Shown here in pieces: positions 1 to 8,464 of a stretch of DNA of 64,000 bases. The position numbers were made by a program, and so were the translations under genes. The first letter of the stretch is position 1. Every line of letters starts with the position of its first letter. The DNA is from Actinoallomurus iriomotensis. Its GTDB lineage: Bacteria; Actinomycetota; Actinomycetes; Streptosporangiales; Streptosporangiaceae. Under the pieces are notes generated by a model. It made no database searches. It was given only the letters and a program-made list of their open reading frames with translations, and had not been told where the DNA came from. The stretch lies in contig NZ_BSTJ01000002.1 of assembly GCF_030269445.1 (NCBI RefSeq), forward strand, positions 806,001 through 870,000, written 5' to 3'.

Positions 1-2
1 TG

Positions 3-311
3 CTCTGGGGTGGTGATCCGGAGGAAGCGGAGGGCCGGCACAACGTCGAGTGGAGCGTCGACGAGGACATCCGGTGGGGGCACAACACTCAGCCGGCCGC
101 GATCGCCAAGCCGGGCTTCTGGCAGCACGGCGACCAGGTTGTCATGCGTGGCCGAGTTCACTTCACTGAGGACGGCGCTGCCGTACTCGTGATGGGCGAC
201 TCGCAGATCTTGTTCAATCTCGCCGCGCCGCCGCCTGAGAGTATCGACCGCGCTTGGGTAGAGATCAGCGCCGAAGCGGACAAGATCACCCTTTGGCCCT
301 TTCGGCTTTGA
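3..311 (+). CDS. Hypothetical protein, C-terminal part (5' end outside window)
   Basis: An open frame enters from the left edge and ends at the TGA at 309-311. About 102 residues are visible, with strongly G/C third positions. The visible part is acidic and rich in Trp and His (for example HNTQPAAIAKPGFW), contains a stretch resembling a beta-rich ligand-binding fold, and ends in LWPFRL. No start codon or recognisable catalytic motif is present, so the family is unknown. About 160 bases without a gene follow; I see no clear hairpin there, only a purine-rich ribosome-binding region just before the next gene. Confidence 0.6.
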   Translation, partial: LWGGDPEEAEGRHNVEWSVDEDIRWGHNTQPAAIAKPGFWQHGDQVVMRGRVHFTEDGAAVLVMGDSQILFNLAAPPPESIDRAWVEISAEADKITLWPFRL

Positions 312-471
312 CGTCACGAGATCAGCGACAGAGCCGTTCCAGGCGCCATCCGCCAACTACGGCTCCCAGGCACAACGAGTGTGACTGGCCACGGCGGAAA
401 CCGGATGCGTACCCGGCGCCGGCCCAGTAGCGTGCGCCGGGCTTGCAGGCGGGCGCGGGAGGGAGCGGGAG

Positions 472-1221
472 ATGGATCTGCTGGTGACCACCGCCGGGCA
501 GCGGCCTGATCTCGTGCCGTTGCTGGAGGACTTCAACGGCTGGCCGGCGTTCATGCGCCAGGATCCGGTCGCTCCGCTGTACTACCGGGACCCTGTCACG
601 GCCTACCCCGAGTTCGTGTTGATCGGGATCGACCGGGATCGTCCGGACCGCTTGGTCGCCAAGGGCTACAGCGTGCCGTTCACCTGGGAGGGCGACCCGG
701 CCGAGTCGCTGCCGGCCGGCGGCTGGGACCAGGTCATCCTCACCGCGGCGCTCGACCGGCGGGAAGGCCGCCGAGGCACGATGGTGTCCGCACTGGAGAT
801 CTCCATCCGGGCGGACCTCAAAGGCAGGGGCCTGTCGTCGATCATGCTCGCCGCGATGCGCCGCAACGCCGCCGACCAGGGCTATGCCGATCTGGTCGCG
901 CCGGTCAGGCCCAATGCCAAACATCGCCACCCGCAGATGTCGATCGTCGATTACGCGAATCTGCGCCGCGATGACGGCCTGCCGGTCGATCCGTGGCTAC
1001 GGGTCCATATCCGGGCCGGAGGCCAGATCACCGGGACATCAGCACGGGCGATGACCATCGCCGGTAGCCTCGCGGACTGGCGTGACTGGACCGGACTGCC
1101 GTTCGACACCACCGGACCCATCGAGGTGCCGGGCGCCTTGGTCCCGGTGCACTGCGACACCGTGCACGACCACGCCGTCTACTGCGAACCGTGCGTCTGG
1201 GTGCACCACCGGCTGCCCTGA
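472..1221 (+). CDS. GNAT-family N-acetyltransferase-like protein
   Basis: A protein of 249 residues. The central segment around residues 105-135 (LEISIRADLKGRGLSS then IMLAAMRRNAADQG) has the R/Q-x-x-G-x-G/A acetyl-CoA-binding loop and following helix of the GNAT fold, so acyl transfer from acetyl-CoA is the likely chemistry. The flanking regions are longer than in small GNATs, and the acceptor cannot be guessed. A purine-rich GGAGGGAGCGGGAG sequence lies directly before the ATG and fixes the start. The C-terminal 60 residues carry an unusual C/H-rich end (VHCDTVHDHAVYCEPC) that could bind a metal; that is inference. Confidence 0.6.
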   Translation: MDLLVTTAGQRPDLVPLLEDFNGWPAFMRQDPVAPLYYRDPVTAYPEFVLIGIDRDRPDRLVAKGYSVPFTWEGDPAESLPAGGWDQVILTAALDRREGRRGTMVSALEISIRADLKGRGLSSIMLAAMRRNAADQGYADLVAPVRPNAKHRHPQMSIVDYANLRRDDGLPVDPWLRVHIRAGGQITGTSARAMTIAGSLADWRDWTGLPFDTTGPIEVPGALVPVHCDTVHDHAVYCEPCVWVHHRLP

Positions 1222-1336
1222 CGAAGGATCAGGCTTCGTGGCGCGCTGTCATGGCCCGGCCGGGCCGCTGCCGGCGTCCCGCGATGACGGCGAAATCCAC
1301 GTGCGTTCCGCGGGGCTCCCGCCGTACGGTCCGACG

Positions 1337-2077
1337 ATGGACGATCAAGACGGTTTCTTCGGGGAGCGTGTCGCGGCGGCCTACGACGAGTCGTCAGCGG
1401 ACATGTTCGAGCCCGGCGTCGTGGACGCGACGGTCGACTTCCTGGCGGGGCTGGCCGACGGCGGCCGGGCCCTCGAGTTGGGCATCGGGACGGGGCGCAT
1501 CGCGTTGCCGCTGGCACGTCGCGGAGTCCCGGTCCACGGCATCGACTTGTCACGGGCGATGGTCTCCCGGCTGCGCGCCAAGCCGGGCGGTGACTCCATC
1601 GGCGTCACGATCGGCGACTTCGCTACGACAAGAGTGGACGGGACGTTCTCCGTCGTGTATCTGCTCTTCAACACGATCATGAATCTGACGACGCAGGCGG
1701 AGCAGGTGGCGTGCTTCCGCAACGCCGCGGCCCACCTCGAGCCCGGAGGCTGTTTCGTCGTCGAGGTCGTGATCCCCGAACTGCGAAGGCTGCCGGCCGG
1801 GCAGAACGTCGTGCCCTTCCACGTGAGTCCGACGCGATGGGCCTTCGACATCTACGACGTCGCCACCCAGGCGACGAGTTCGAACTACGTCGAGGTCGTC
1901 GACGGCCGCGGCGAGTACCGCTCGATCCCCTTCCGGTACGTGTGGCCATCGGAACTCGACCTGATGGCCCAGCTCGCCGGGCTGCACCTCCGCGAGCGAT
2001 GGGACGGCTGGACGCGGGAGGCCTTCACGAGCGAGAGCCGTCAACATGTCTCGGTCTGGCAGAAACCCGCCGACTAG
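1337..2077 (+). CDS. Class I SAM-dependent methyltransferase
   Basis: A protein of 246 residues from the ATG at 1337; the open frame extends further upstream but the conserved sequence starts here (MDDQDGFFGERVAAAYD). Motif I is ALELGIGTGRIALPLARRG near residues 37-55, followed by the motif II acidic residue in VHGIDLS and a post-II region FSVVYLLFNTIMN. The order matches the Methyltransf_25 type of class I SAM fold. It would transfer a methyl group to an unidentified small molecule. About 115 bases separate it from the GNAT gene, and the next gene lies about 90 bases downstream on the same strand. Confidence 0.8.
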   Translation: MDDQDGFFGERVAAAYDESSADMFEPGVVDATVDFLAGLADGGRALELGIGTGRIALPLARRGVPVHGIDLSRAMVSRLRAKPGGDSIGVTIGDFATTRVDGTFSVVYLLFNTIMNLTTQAEQVACFRNAAAHLEPGGCFVVEVVIPELRRLPAGQNVVPFHVSPTRWAFDIYDVATQATSSNYVEVVDGRGEYRSIPFRYVWPSELDLMAQLAGLHLRERWDGWTREAFTSESRQHVSVWQKPAD

Positions 2078-2165
2078 GTCGTCGTGTGTCGATCCGACCG
2101 GCCCTCGTTCGTACAGGTGGTGAGGCGCCGGCGCCGTGCCGGCGGTCGAGAAGGGCTCTGATGAG

Positions 2166-3002
2166 ATGAACGAGGTACGAGTGCTGCTCACCGGTCGAGG
2201 TCTGGTCGAGTCGCCGCGCTGGCACGGTGACCGGTTGTCCTTCTCCGACTGGTCCGCGGGCGAGGTCATCGCCGTCGACCTCGCCGCTCGCAGCGAGGTG
2301 ATCGCACGCGTGGAGTCATTGCCGCTGTGTACAGCGTGGCTTCCGGACGGCCGGCTGGTGATCGTCTCATCTCAGGGCGGGCGCCTGCTGCGCCGCGAGC
2401 CCGACGGGTCCCTGGTCACCCGGGCGGACCTCGGTGGGACCGGCTGGAACGACATCGTGGTGGACGGCCGCGGAAACGCCTACGTCAACCGCGTCGGCTT
2501 CGATCTGATGGCCGGGGAGGCCTTCAAACCGGGCTCCATCGCTCTGGTCACGGCGGACGGCTCGGTGCGCGAAGTGGCCGACGACTTCGCGCTGCCCAAT
2601 GGCATGGCGGTGACTCCCGACGGCTCCACCCTGATCGTCGCGGACTCACACCGCCACCACCTGGTGGCCTTCGACATCGGCGCCGACGGAGGGCTGTCCG
2701 ACCGGCGGATCTGGGCGGACCTCGGGGAGGGCACCCCGGACGGCATCTGCGTCGATGCCCAGAACGCCGTCTGGTACGCCGACGTGCCCAACAAGCGATG
2801 CGTACGCGTCGCGGAGGGCGGCGCGGTGCTGCGGACCGTCGAACTGGACCGTGGTGGCTTCGCCTGCGCCCTCGGCGGCCCCGACGGGACGACTCTGTTC
2901 ATCGTGGCAGCCGAATGGCGGGGCATGTCCGAAATGGTGACGCCCGGCACCGGCCAGGTGCTCACCACCGAGGTCGACGTGCCCGGGGCGGGCTGGCCGT
3001 GA
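2166..3002 (+). CDS. SMP-30/gluconolactonase-like protein
   Basis: A protein of 278 residues with the six-bladed beta-propeller pattern of the SMP-30/gluconolaconase/LRE family. Metal-site segments are visible in order: ESPRWHGDRLSFSDW at the N-terminus (Glu ligand), GWNDIVVDGRGNAYVN (Asn), and NGMAVTPDGSTLIVADSHRHH with the paired PDGICVDAQNAVWYAD (Asp). Members hydrolyse lactones or similar esters with a divalent metal in the cytoplasm. The ATG at 2166 was preferred over 2136 because GAGAAGGG lies about 9 bases upstream of it. The substrate is unknown, and nothing nearby fixes a sugar pathway. Confidence 0.82.
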   Translation: MNEVRVLLTGRGLVESPRWHGDRLSFSDWSAGEVIAVDLAARSEVIARVESLPLCTAWLPDGRLVIVSSQGGRLLRREPDGSLVTRADLGGTGWNDIVVDGRGNAYVNRVGFDLMAGEAFKPGSIALVTADGSVREVADDFALPNGMAVTPDGSTLIVADSHRHHLVAFDIGADGGLSDRRIWADLGEGTPDGICVDAQNAVWYADVPNKRCVRVAEGGAVLRTVELDRGGFACALGGPDGTTLFIVAAEWRGMSEMVTPGTGQVLTTEVDVPGAGWP

Positions 3003-3101
3003 CGCCCGCCACCAGGCGCCGGACCGCGACCGCCCCGAGGTGGGCTGCCCGGCGCTTCTCGCCGGCGCTCCGCCTCTACGTGCGGTCACCGGCGCCGCGT
3101 G

Positions 3102-3140
3102 GCCCGGAGGCCGTCGGCGAGCGGCCGACGGCCTCCGGGC
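3102..3140. terminator. Perfect 16-bp hairpin between convergent genes
   Basis: Arms 3102-3117 and 3125-3140 are exact inverted complements (GCCCGGAGGCCGTCGG) around a 7-base loop. It lies between the SMP-30 gene and the oppositely oriented esterase gene, so it can serve as a bidirectional terminator. There is no T-tract, as is usual for actinobacterial terminators. Confidence 0.75.
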
Positions 3141-3164
3141 GTCACCCGGACCGTCGATGACCGG

Positions 3165-4388
3165 TCAGGGCACCGGCCACCAGCTCTCCTCCGCGGGGGC
3201 GTCCTTGACGAACACGATCCCGTCACTGTCGGCCAGGTGGGCCGGGTCGAGCGGGGCGTAGCCGAACCAGGAGGACACGCGAGGAGCGGGCGGCAGGTCG
3301 CCGAGGGCGACGGCCAGCCGGCGGGCGTCGACGACGTACCGGTCCTCCGGCAGCGCGTACAGGAGCCCTTCGAGGGTGTCCGGGGGCGGTGTCTCCACCC
3401 CGCGGTGGCGGATCGTGCCCAGGGCCGTGGGCAGGAAGGCGTACTCCTGGCCCAGCCGCGCGCCGGCGATCGCCCCGGCGCTCCACCATTCCTGCGGCAG
3501 GTCACCCATCCGCATGGTGCTCTTGTCCCGCTGGAGATGCCCGTTGTGGGCGTACACCAGCGCCGGGCCCCGCTCGGCGACGGCGAGCAGGTTCGCGGCC
3601 ATCATCGAGGCCCGCAGGCCCAGCAGCCGCGGAATGCGGCCCGGTGACGTGTCGGCCATCCAGAAGTGGTACCGCAGCAGCCCGATGGCGGTACGACCGT
3701 ACATGCGCGCCCGCTCCCAGTCGTCCCGCGAGGACGCCGCCATCAGGTGCGGCGTCTCCGCGTCGAGCAGGGCCACCAGGTCGTCGGCGAGCGACCGCAA
3801 CTGTGCGGCCTCGGGCGTACGCCCCACGGAGCGGGACGGGTCCATCATCGCGGCGGGATCGGGCCACCGGTCGTCGGTGCCGAGCAGGAGGTCGAGCGTC
3901 TCCGCGGTGCAGGGAAGCAGGTCGGCGCCGACCCGGGCGGTGAGGTAGGCGTGGAGCGCGGTGAGGGCCTGCCGGGGGCTCGCGGCGCCGGTGATCTCCA
4001 GCGGGCCGTCGAAGCCGGCGAAGCGCAGGCGCTCGGACTCGGGTCGTCCGTCGTTGTACGCGCGCATCCAGCGCACCAGCTCGCGGTTGGCCGGCGACGC
4101 GCCGAACCCGTGGCTGAAGCCGCGCTCCATGACGTCGTCGAGGGTGCCCGTGCCCGAGGTGACGTAGTCGTCCACGACCAGGCCCATCAGGCAGTCGCTC
4201 TCGATCGCGATCGTCTGGTAGGCCTCGCGCTCGACGAGTTGCCGGAAGAGCTCGTTTCGCAGTTCGAGCAGGACGTCCTCGCCGTGGGTGGGCTCGCCCA
4301 GGGCGAGGAGCCGTGGCCGAGCCGGAAGCAGCCCCATGACAGAGGCGGCGTCCACGACATGAGCGGTGTCTTCGATACCGGAGGTCAT
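3165..4388 (-). CDS. Erythromycin esterase family protein
   Basis: A protein of 407 residues. The family signature appears at the N-terminus as LLALGEPTHGEDVLLELRNE, with the catalytic-type Glu/His of the EreA/EreB fold, followed by TIAIESDCLMG and later ALVYAHNGHLQRDK (the conserved His segment). Known members hydrolyse the macrolide lactone ring. Environmental actinobacterial homologues are diverse, so macrolide hydrolysis here is a possibility and not a conclusion. The start at 4388 (MTSGIEDT) was chosen because upstream codons run through a palindromic operator. The gene stands alone, with a decayed coding remnant behind it. Confidence 0.8.
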   Translation of the reverse strand: MTSGIEDTAHVVDAASVMGLLPARPRLLALGEPTHGEDVLLELRNELFRQLVEREAYQTIAIESDCLMGLVVDDYVTSGTGTLDDVMERGFSHGFGASPANRELVRWMRAYNDGRPESERLRFAGFDGPLEITGAASPRQALTALHAYLTARVGADLLPCTAETLDLLLGTDDRWPDPAAMMDPSRSVGRTPEAAQLRSLADDLVALLDAETPHLMAASSRDDWERARMYGRTAIGLLRYHFWMADTSPGRIPRLLGLRASMMAANLLAVAERGPALVYAHNGHLQRDKSTMRMGDLPQEWWSAGAIAGARLGQEYAFLPTALGTIRHRGVETPPPDTLEGLLYALPEDRYVVDARRLAVALGDLPPAPRVSSWFGYAPLDPAHLADSDGIVFVKDAPAEESWWPVP

Positions 4389-4393
4389 GTCCC

Positions 4394-4409
4394 TCAACGG
4401 TACCGTTGA
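4394..4409. promoter_or_regulatory. 16-bp perfect palindrome upstream of the esterase gene
   Basis: TCAACGGTACCGTTGA is a perfect palindrome 6 bases before the chosen ATG at 4388, and a further AACGGTT half-site follows at about 4413-4419. Its size and position suit a TetR-type repressor operator over the promoter or ribosome-binding region. No candidate regulator gene is adjacent. Confidence 0.5.
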
Positions 4410-4436
4410 ACAAACGGTTGGCACTTCGCCGCGAAA

Positions 4437-4855
4437 TCAGCAGGCCGGTGAAGTGAAACCCTCAAACAACGGGTCGTCCCGGCCCGACGCGCCGCCGGCC
4501 GGCAACTGGCGGGCGCGGTCGATACGGGCGCGGATCAGGTAGCGGGCCGGGTCGCGTCGTCCCACAACGGGTACAGCAGCTGTTCGAGACACAGCAGGCT
4601 CTGCCGGACGCCGAGCCGGTGCGCGGCGTCGCAGCGGCTCGCCAGGGCGGCGGCCAGCGCCGGGTCGCGCAGCCGGCAGTGGCGCTCCGCGAGCACGACG
4701 TCGGCCGAGGCGGCCGGTGTGCCGTCGGCCGTCCGCACCTCCAGATGCATGCCGAAGACCAGGAGCCGCCGGCGCGGGTCGTGCCCGGCGACCGGCTCGT
4801 CGCCGGGCGCGTACAGCAGACGGCTGCCGGCCCCCAGGGTGTGCCGGCCGCCCGG
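4437..4855 (-). pseudogene. Frameshifted coding remnant, family unknown
   Basis: Behind the acyltransferase stop, the same minus-strand frame continues with strongly coding-like codons from about 4855 to a TGA at 4535. The visible protein includes GSRLLYAPGDEPVAGHD, LLVFGMHLEVRTADGTP and LCLEQLLYPLWDDA. A second frame then carries on with equally biased codons (DPARYLIRARIDRARQLP) to a stop at 4437. Inserting one base near 4547-4552 would join the two into a single frame of about 139 codons. Apart from the ATG at 4750, no usable start is seen. It is either a gene with a one-base deletion and a lost 5' end, or a sequencing error in a small gene. I do not recognise the family. Confidence 0.5.
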
Positions 4856-5974
4856 TCAGCTCGCCGAACGCTCGAAGCGGTGGAACAGCGCGCACAGGCC
4901 GGCCAGGGTGAGGGCGAAGACCGGCAGCCAGCACAGCCGGTACGCGAGCCAGTCGCCGGTGGGCGCGTCGAGCAGCCCCGGCGCCCCGCCGGCCGGCAGG
5001 GCGGCGAACGTGACCATCAGCAGCGCGGTCTGGTGCCAGCAGTAGACCGTCATCGCGGCGAGGTTGAGCAGGGCGACCGGCGCCCAGGCCGCGGGACGGC
5101 GCAGCAGTCGCGCCAGCGACGGTCTCACCAGCAGGAACGCGCCGAGTTGCGCGGCCGCCAGGGCCAGCGTGAACAGCGACGGCGGATCGAGATTGGACCA
5201 GTCGTGGCCGGGGACGCCGACCGCGCTGGCCGGGTAACCGGCGAGCAGCACCAGCGCGGCGCCACCGGTCACGCCCAGCGGCAGCAGCACGGCGCCGGCC
5301 ACGCGGGGCAGCCTGCGCTCGGCCAGCGCGACACCCAGCAGGTACGGCCCCGCCCACGCCACCGGCACGGTCAGCAGCTCCAGCCATGTGGGCAGTCCAC
5401 GGCCGCGGACCGCGTCGGTCACCGCGACCAGCGCCACCGGCGCCAGTGTCGGCCACGGCCCCCATCGCAACACCGCGGCGCGCAGTACCGGTGTGAGCGC
5501 GGTCAGCACCAGGTACACCAGCAGGAACCACAGCGGGTGCGTCACCAGCGACCAGACCACCTGCCGGGTGCCGTGGGGCGCGCCGGCCGCGGAGAGCAGC
5601 AGCAGGGCCGGCAGCCAGACGGCGGCGAGCACCAGGACCGGCCGGACCAGCCGGGAGAGCCGGGACCCCAGCCAGGACCGGCGATCCCCTCTCCCGACGC
5701 TGCGCGCCGCCGCGTACCCGCCGGCGAAGAAGAACGGTCCCAGCGTCTGGAAGAACCAGCTCACCGGGCTGAGCACCGAGGCGTACGACAGCGGGCTCGC
5801 GCCGTGCAACGCCGCCGGGCGGTACGGGTCGCTCACCACGGCCGACACCAGCCAGTGCCCGAGGACCACGCCGAGCATCGCCACGGCCCGCAGCGCGTCC
5901 ACCGTCCGGTCCCGGGACGGCGGTGTGGCCGCCTCGACGCGCACCGTCCAACCCGGCGCCAGGGCGGCGGTCAT
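4856..5974 (-). CDS. Acyltransferase-3 family membrane protein
   Basis: An integral membrane protein of 372 residues with about ten hydrophobic helices. The N-terminal signature RTVDALRAVAMLGVVLGHW holds the conserved Arg/His pair of the acyltransferase-3 (OafA/YrhL-like) family, and the C-terminal part has MTVYCWHQTALLM. Members move acyl groups, often acetyl, onto extracytoplasmic carbohydrates or lipids. The ATG at 5974 overlaps the stop of the upstream hydrolase gene (ATGA), so the two are co-translated. The substrate cannot be read from the sequence. Confidence 0.8.
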   Translation of the reverse strand: MTAALAPGWTVRVEAATPPSRDRTVDALRAVAMLGVVLGHWLVSAVVSDPYRPAALHGASPLSYASVLSPVSWFFQTLGPFFFAGGYAAARSVGRGDRRSWLGSRLSRLVRPVLVLAAVWLPALLLLSAAGAPHGTRQVVWSLVTHPLWFLLVYLVLTALTPVLRAAVLRWGPWPTLAPVALVAVTDAVRGRGLPTWLELLTVPVAWAGPYLLGVALAERRLPRVAGAVLLPLGVTGGAALVLLAGYPASAVGVPGHDWSNLDPPSLFTLALAAAQLGAFLLVRPSLARLLRRPAAWAPVALLNLAAMTVYCWHQTALLMVTFAALPAGGAPGLLDAPTGDWLAYRLCWLPVFALTLAGLCALFHRFERSAS

Positions 5975-7029
5975 CGCCGGACTCCGGACGCGGCGATGCG
6001 GGCCAGGGCGGCCAGCGAGTCGGTGCCAGGGGCGAGGTAGTGGTCGTGGTCGGACACGTCCGCGGTGGCGAACACGCGGGCGCCGAAGGCCGGATCGGCG
6101 GGCTTGGTCCCGTGACCGAGCCCGAACAGCCGGATGCCCGGCACCCACCGGATCCAGTCCCGCCTGGACTGTCCGGCCCAGACCCGCGCGGTGGTGCCGA
6201 GCCGGGTCACGTCGGTCACGCCCATCCCCGGGCTGCCGAACACGGCGATGTCGGTCACCTGCCGGGGCAGCCGGCGCGCGGCCAGCCCGATCACCGTCGA
6301 GCCGTAGCTGTGCCCCAGGAGCGCGACGGTCGCCCGGGGACGGTCCGCGACCAGCCCGGCCACGAACCGGTCCAGCGCGACGGCGCCCGCCCGCGCCAGG
6401 TCCTCGCGTGCCTCGGCGGCGTTGACGCCCTTCGGGGTCTCGTAGCCGAGCCAGGCGATCACCGCGAACCGGCCAGGACGGTACCGGGCGCCCTCCCGGT
6501 AGAGCCCGTCCGCCTGCACCGACGGTGAGCGGAACCGCCGGCCGCCCGCGCCGGTCCAGAAGTTCGCCCCACGGACGCTCGCGCCGGGCACCAGCACCGC
6601 GATCCGGTCCGCCGTCGCCAGGTCGCCGAACACCTGCGCGACCCGCCCGTCACCGCGCGGGTCGAACAGCAGGAACCGCCCGGCCCGGCCCCGGTACGGC
6701 GGGCCGGCCGCGTCCATCGCCCGCCGGTTCGCCGCGTACCGCAGCGCCACCGGCGCGCCGTCCAGGTCGCCGACCACACCCGGGTACTCGGCGGCCAGCT
6801 CGCGCCGCCCGGCCGTACCGGCCGCGGTCAGGAAGTCGTGCACCGCGACGGGATCGGCGGACACCGGATCCGGCAGGCGCCGGTGGTCGGCTCGCCATGC
6901 GGCGGTGCCGGCCGGAGCCGCGACCCGTACGACGCCCGGCGCGGCCAGCAGTGTGGACGCCGCCGGCGCCACCGTCACGGCGACGGCGGCCAGGGCCGTG
7001 CACCCGCGCGCCACCAGGCCGCCGCTCAC
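5971..7029 (-). CDS. Secreted alpha/beta hydrolase (DUF1023-like)
   Basis: A protein of 352 residues with a GTG start at 7029. The N-terminus (GLVARGCTALAAVAVTVAPAAS) is a likely signal peptide or anchor. The mature part has the nucleophile elbow LLGHSYGSTVIGLAARRL and the following FGSPGMGV strand typical of the PF06259 group, with late Asp/His residues around VSDHDHYLAPG. It would be a serine hydrolase outside the membrane. It runs into the acyltransferase gene through an ATGA overlap, which suggests joint processing of a cell-envelope compound. Its own start overlaps the stop of a small upstream frame (GTGA). Confidence 0.78.
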   Translation of the reverse strand: MSGGLVARGCTALAAVAVTVAPAASTLLAAPGVVRVAAPAGTAAWRADHRRLPDPVSADPVAVHDFLTAAGTAGRRELAAEYPGVVGDLDGAPVALRYAANRRAMDAAGPPYRGRAGRFLLFDPRGDGRVAQVFGDLATADRIAVLVPGASVRGANFWTGAGGRRFRSPSVQADGLYREGARYRPGRFAVIAWLGYETPKGVNAAEAREDLARAGAVALDRFVAGLVADRPRATVALLGHSYGSTVIGLAARRLPRQVTDIAVFGSPGMGVTDVTRLGTTARVWAGQSRRDWIRWVPGIRLFGLGHGTKPADPAFGARVFATADVSDHDHYLAPGTDSLAALARIAASGVRR

Positions 7030-7121
7030 CGGGCCCGCCCGTGGACGGGGATCCGCTCGGTCAGGTGGGCCGTGAGGGCCGGGCCGCTCGCGGTTCCGTT
7101 CAGTTCGTCGGCTTCGATCAC
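7026..7121 (-). CDS. Possible small ORF coupled to the hydrolase gene
   Basis: A 31-codon frame from a GTG at 7121 ends in a TGA that overlaps the GTG start of the hydrolase (GTGA at 7029-7026). The predicted peptide contains EADELNGTASGPALTAHL, and its third positions look coding. No ribosome-binding site is evident and no family is recognised. It could be a leader peptide that couples translation, or chance. The remaining bases up to the kinase start at 7256 hold the divergent promoter region, with nothing clear in it. Confidence 0.25.
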   Translation of the reverse strand: MIEADELNGTASGPALTAHLTERIPVHGRAR

Positions 7122-7255
7122 GCCGCCAACGGTGGCGCGAGCCGCAGCGGCGAGGCATCGGCCCGTCGGCCGTATTCGCCGCGGTCGCGGGTAGCCCGCA
7201 GGCGTACGCCCACGGGCCGATGACCTGGCGGGACGCCGCTGGCTACGATCGGCGC

Positions 7256-8464
7256 ATGCCGACCGCGCCACGTCCCCCACTGCTCAGGCGGATGCCGCCT
7301 CGGGTGCGCACGGTCCTGGCGTGGTGCGGGGTCGGCGCGTATCCGATCCTGCTGTGCCTCCAGGCCGTGTCCGGGCCGCACGACCCCGCCCCCGGGCTGT
7401 TCGGCACGCGCTACCTCCTGCCCGCCCTGGTCGTGCTCGCGCCCGCCGGCCTGTTGCGACGCCGGCCGCTGACCGGCCTCACGCTGATGCTCGTTCCGCT
7501 GGTTCTCGTGGCGACGCGTCTCGTCCGTTTCGAGGACTTCGGGTACCAGCTGGTCGTCCGGAACATTCAGGTGCTGGCGATCGACGTCGCGGTGGGCGTC
7601 ATCGCGGCCGGCCACCGACGCAAAGTCTCGGTCACCGCCGCGGCCGTGGCCCTGCTCGTCCAGGTCGCCTGCGCCACGTTCTACGAAGCAGGCCCCTTTC
7701 CCATGGTCGCCGACCAGCGACTGCCCACGACCGCAGCGGGCATGGCACTGGTACTCGTCGTCGTCTGGCAGATCGGCCATTCGGTCCGGCAACGCCGCGA
7801 GTACGCCGAGGCGCGGCGGGAACAGGCCGCCACGCAGGCGGTCCAGGCCGAACGGCTCCGCATCGCCCGCGAGCTGCACGACATGATCGCGCACAGCATC
7901 GGCGTCATCGCCATCCAGGCCGGCGTGGGAAGCCGGGTCATGGACACCCAGCCGGCCGAGGCCCGCAACGCGCTGAACGCCATCGAGGGCACCAGCCGGG
8001 AGACACTGGCCGGGCTGCGCCGGATGCTGGGCGCGCTCCGCCGGACCGAACCCGGCTCCGCGCCGCGGGACCCCTCGCCGGGCCTGGCGGACCTGGACGG
8101 CCTGGTCGCGCGCTCGGCGGAGGCCGGCGTACGGGTCGACGTACGACGGCTCGGCGAGGAGCTCGACCTGCCCGCCGACATCGATCTGTCCGCGTTCCGC
8201 ATCGTCCAGGAGGCCGTCACCAACGTGATCCGCCACGCGGGAGCGGACGAGTGCCGAGTGGTCCTGGACCACCGGGACGAGGAGCTCCGCATCGAGGTCA
8301 CCGACGACGGGCGGGGCGCCGCCGGCACCCCGGGCACCGGGTACGGCATCGCGGGGATGCGCGAACGGGCCGCGCTGCTCGACGGTCGCTTCAGCGCGGG
8401 GCCACGCCCCGAGGGCGGGTTCTTCGTCTCGGTGCGGCTGCCGATCCCCGCCGGGGTCCGATGA
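7256..8464 (+). CDS. Two-component sensor histidine kinase (NarL/DesK type)
   Basis: A protein of 402 residues. The N-terminal half has about five to six membrane segments with short loops and no large sensor domain. A coiled segment rich in Arg and Glu then leads to the HisKA_3 box RIARELHDMIAHSIGVIAIQ, with the phospho-acceptor His near residue 208. The HATPase_c domain follows: QEAVTNVIRHAG (N box), VTDDGRGAAG (G1) and GYGIAGMRERAALL (G2). The stop overlaps the response regulator start (ATGA at 8461-8464), so they form one operon. The signal is unknown, as is usual for these short membrane kinases. Confidence 0.92.
   Translation: MPTAPRPPLLRRMPPRVRTVLAWCGVGAYPILLCLQAVSGPHDPAPGLFGTRYLLPALVVLAPAGLLRRRPLTGLTLMLVPLVLVATRLVRFEDFGYQLVVRNIQVLAIDVAVGVIAAGHRRKVSVTAAAVALLVQVACATFYEAGPFPMVADQRLPTTAAGMALVLVVVWQIGHSVRQRREYAEARREQAATQAVQAERLRIARELHDMIAHSIGVIAIQAGVGSRVMDTQPAEARNALNAIEGTSRETLAGLRRMLGALRRTEPGSAPRDPSPGLADLDGLVARSAEAGVRVDVRRLGEELDLPADIDLSAFRIVQEAVTNVIRHAGADECRVVLDHRDEELRIEVTDDGRGAAGTPGTGYGIAGMRERAALLDGRFSAGPRPEGGFFVSVRLPIPAGVR

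Noticed and set aside
4619-6040. 473-codon plus-strand frame
   Set aside because: It covers the acyltransferase gene in antisense and is dominated by Gln, Arg and His, typical of a shadow frame.
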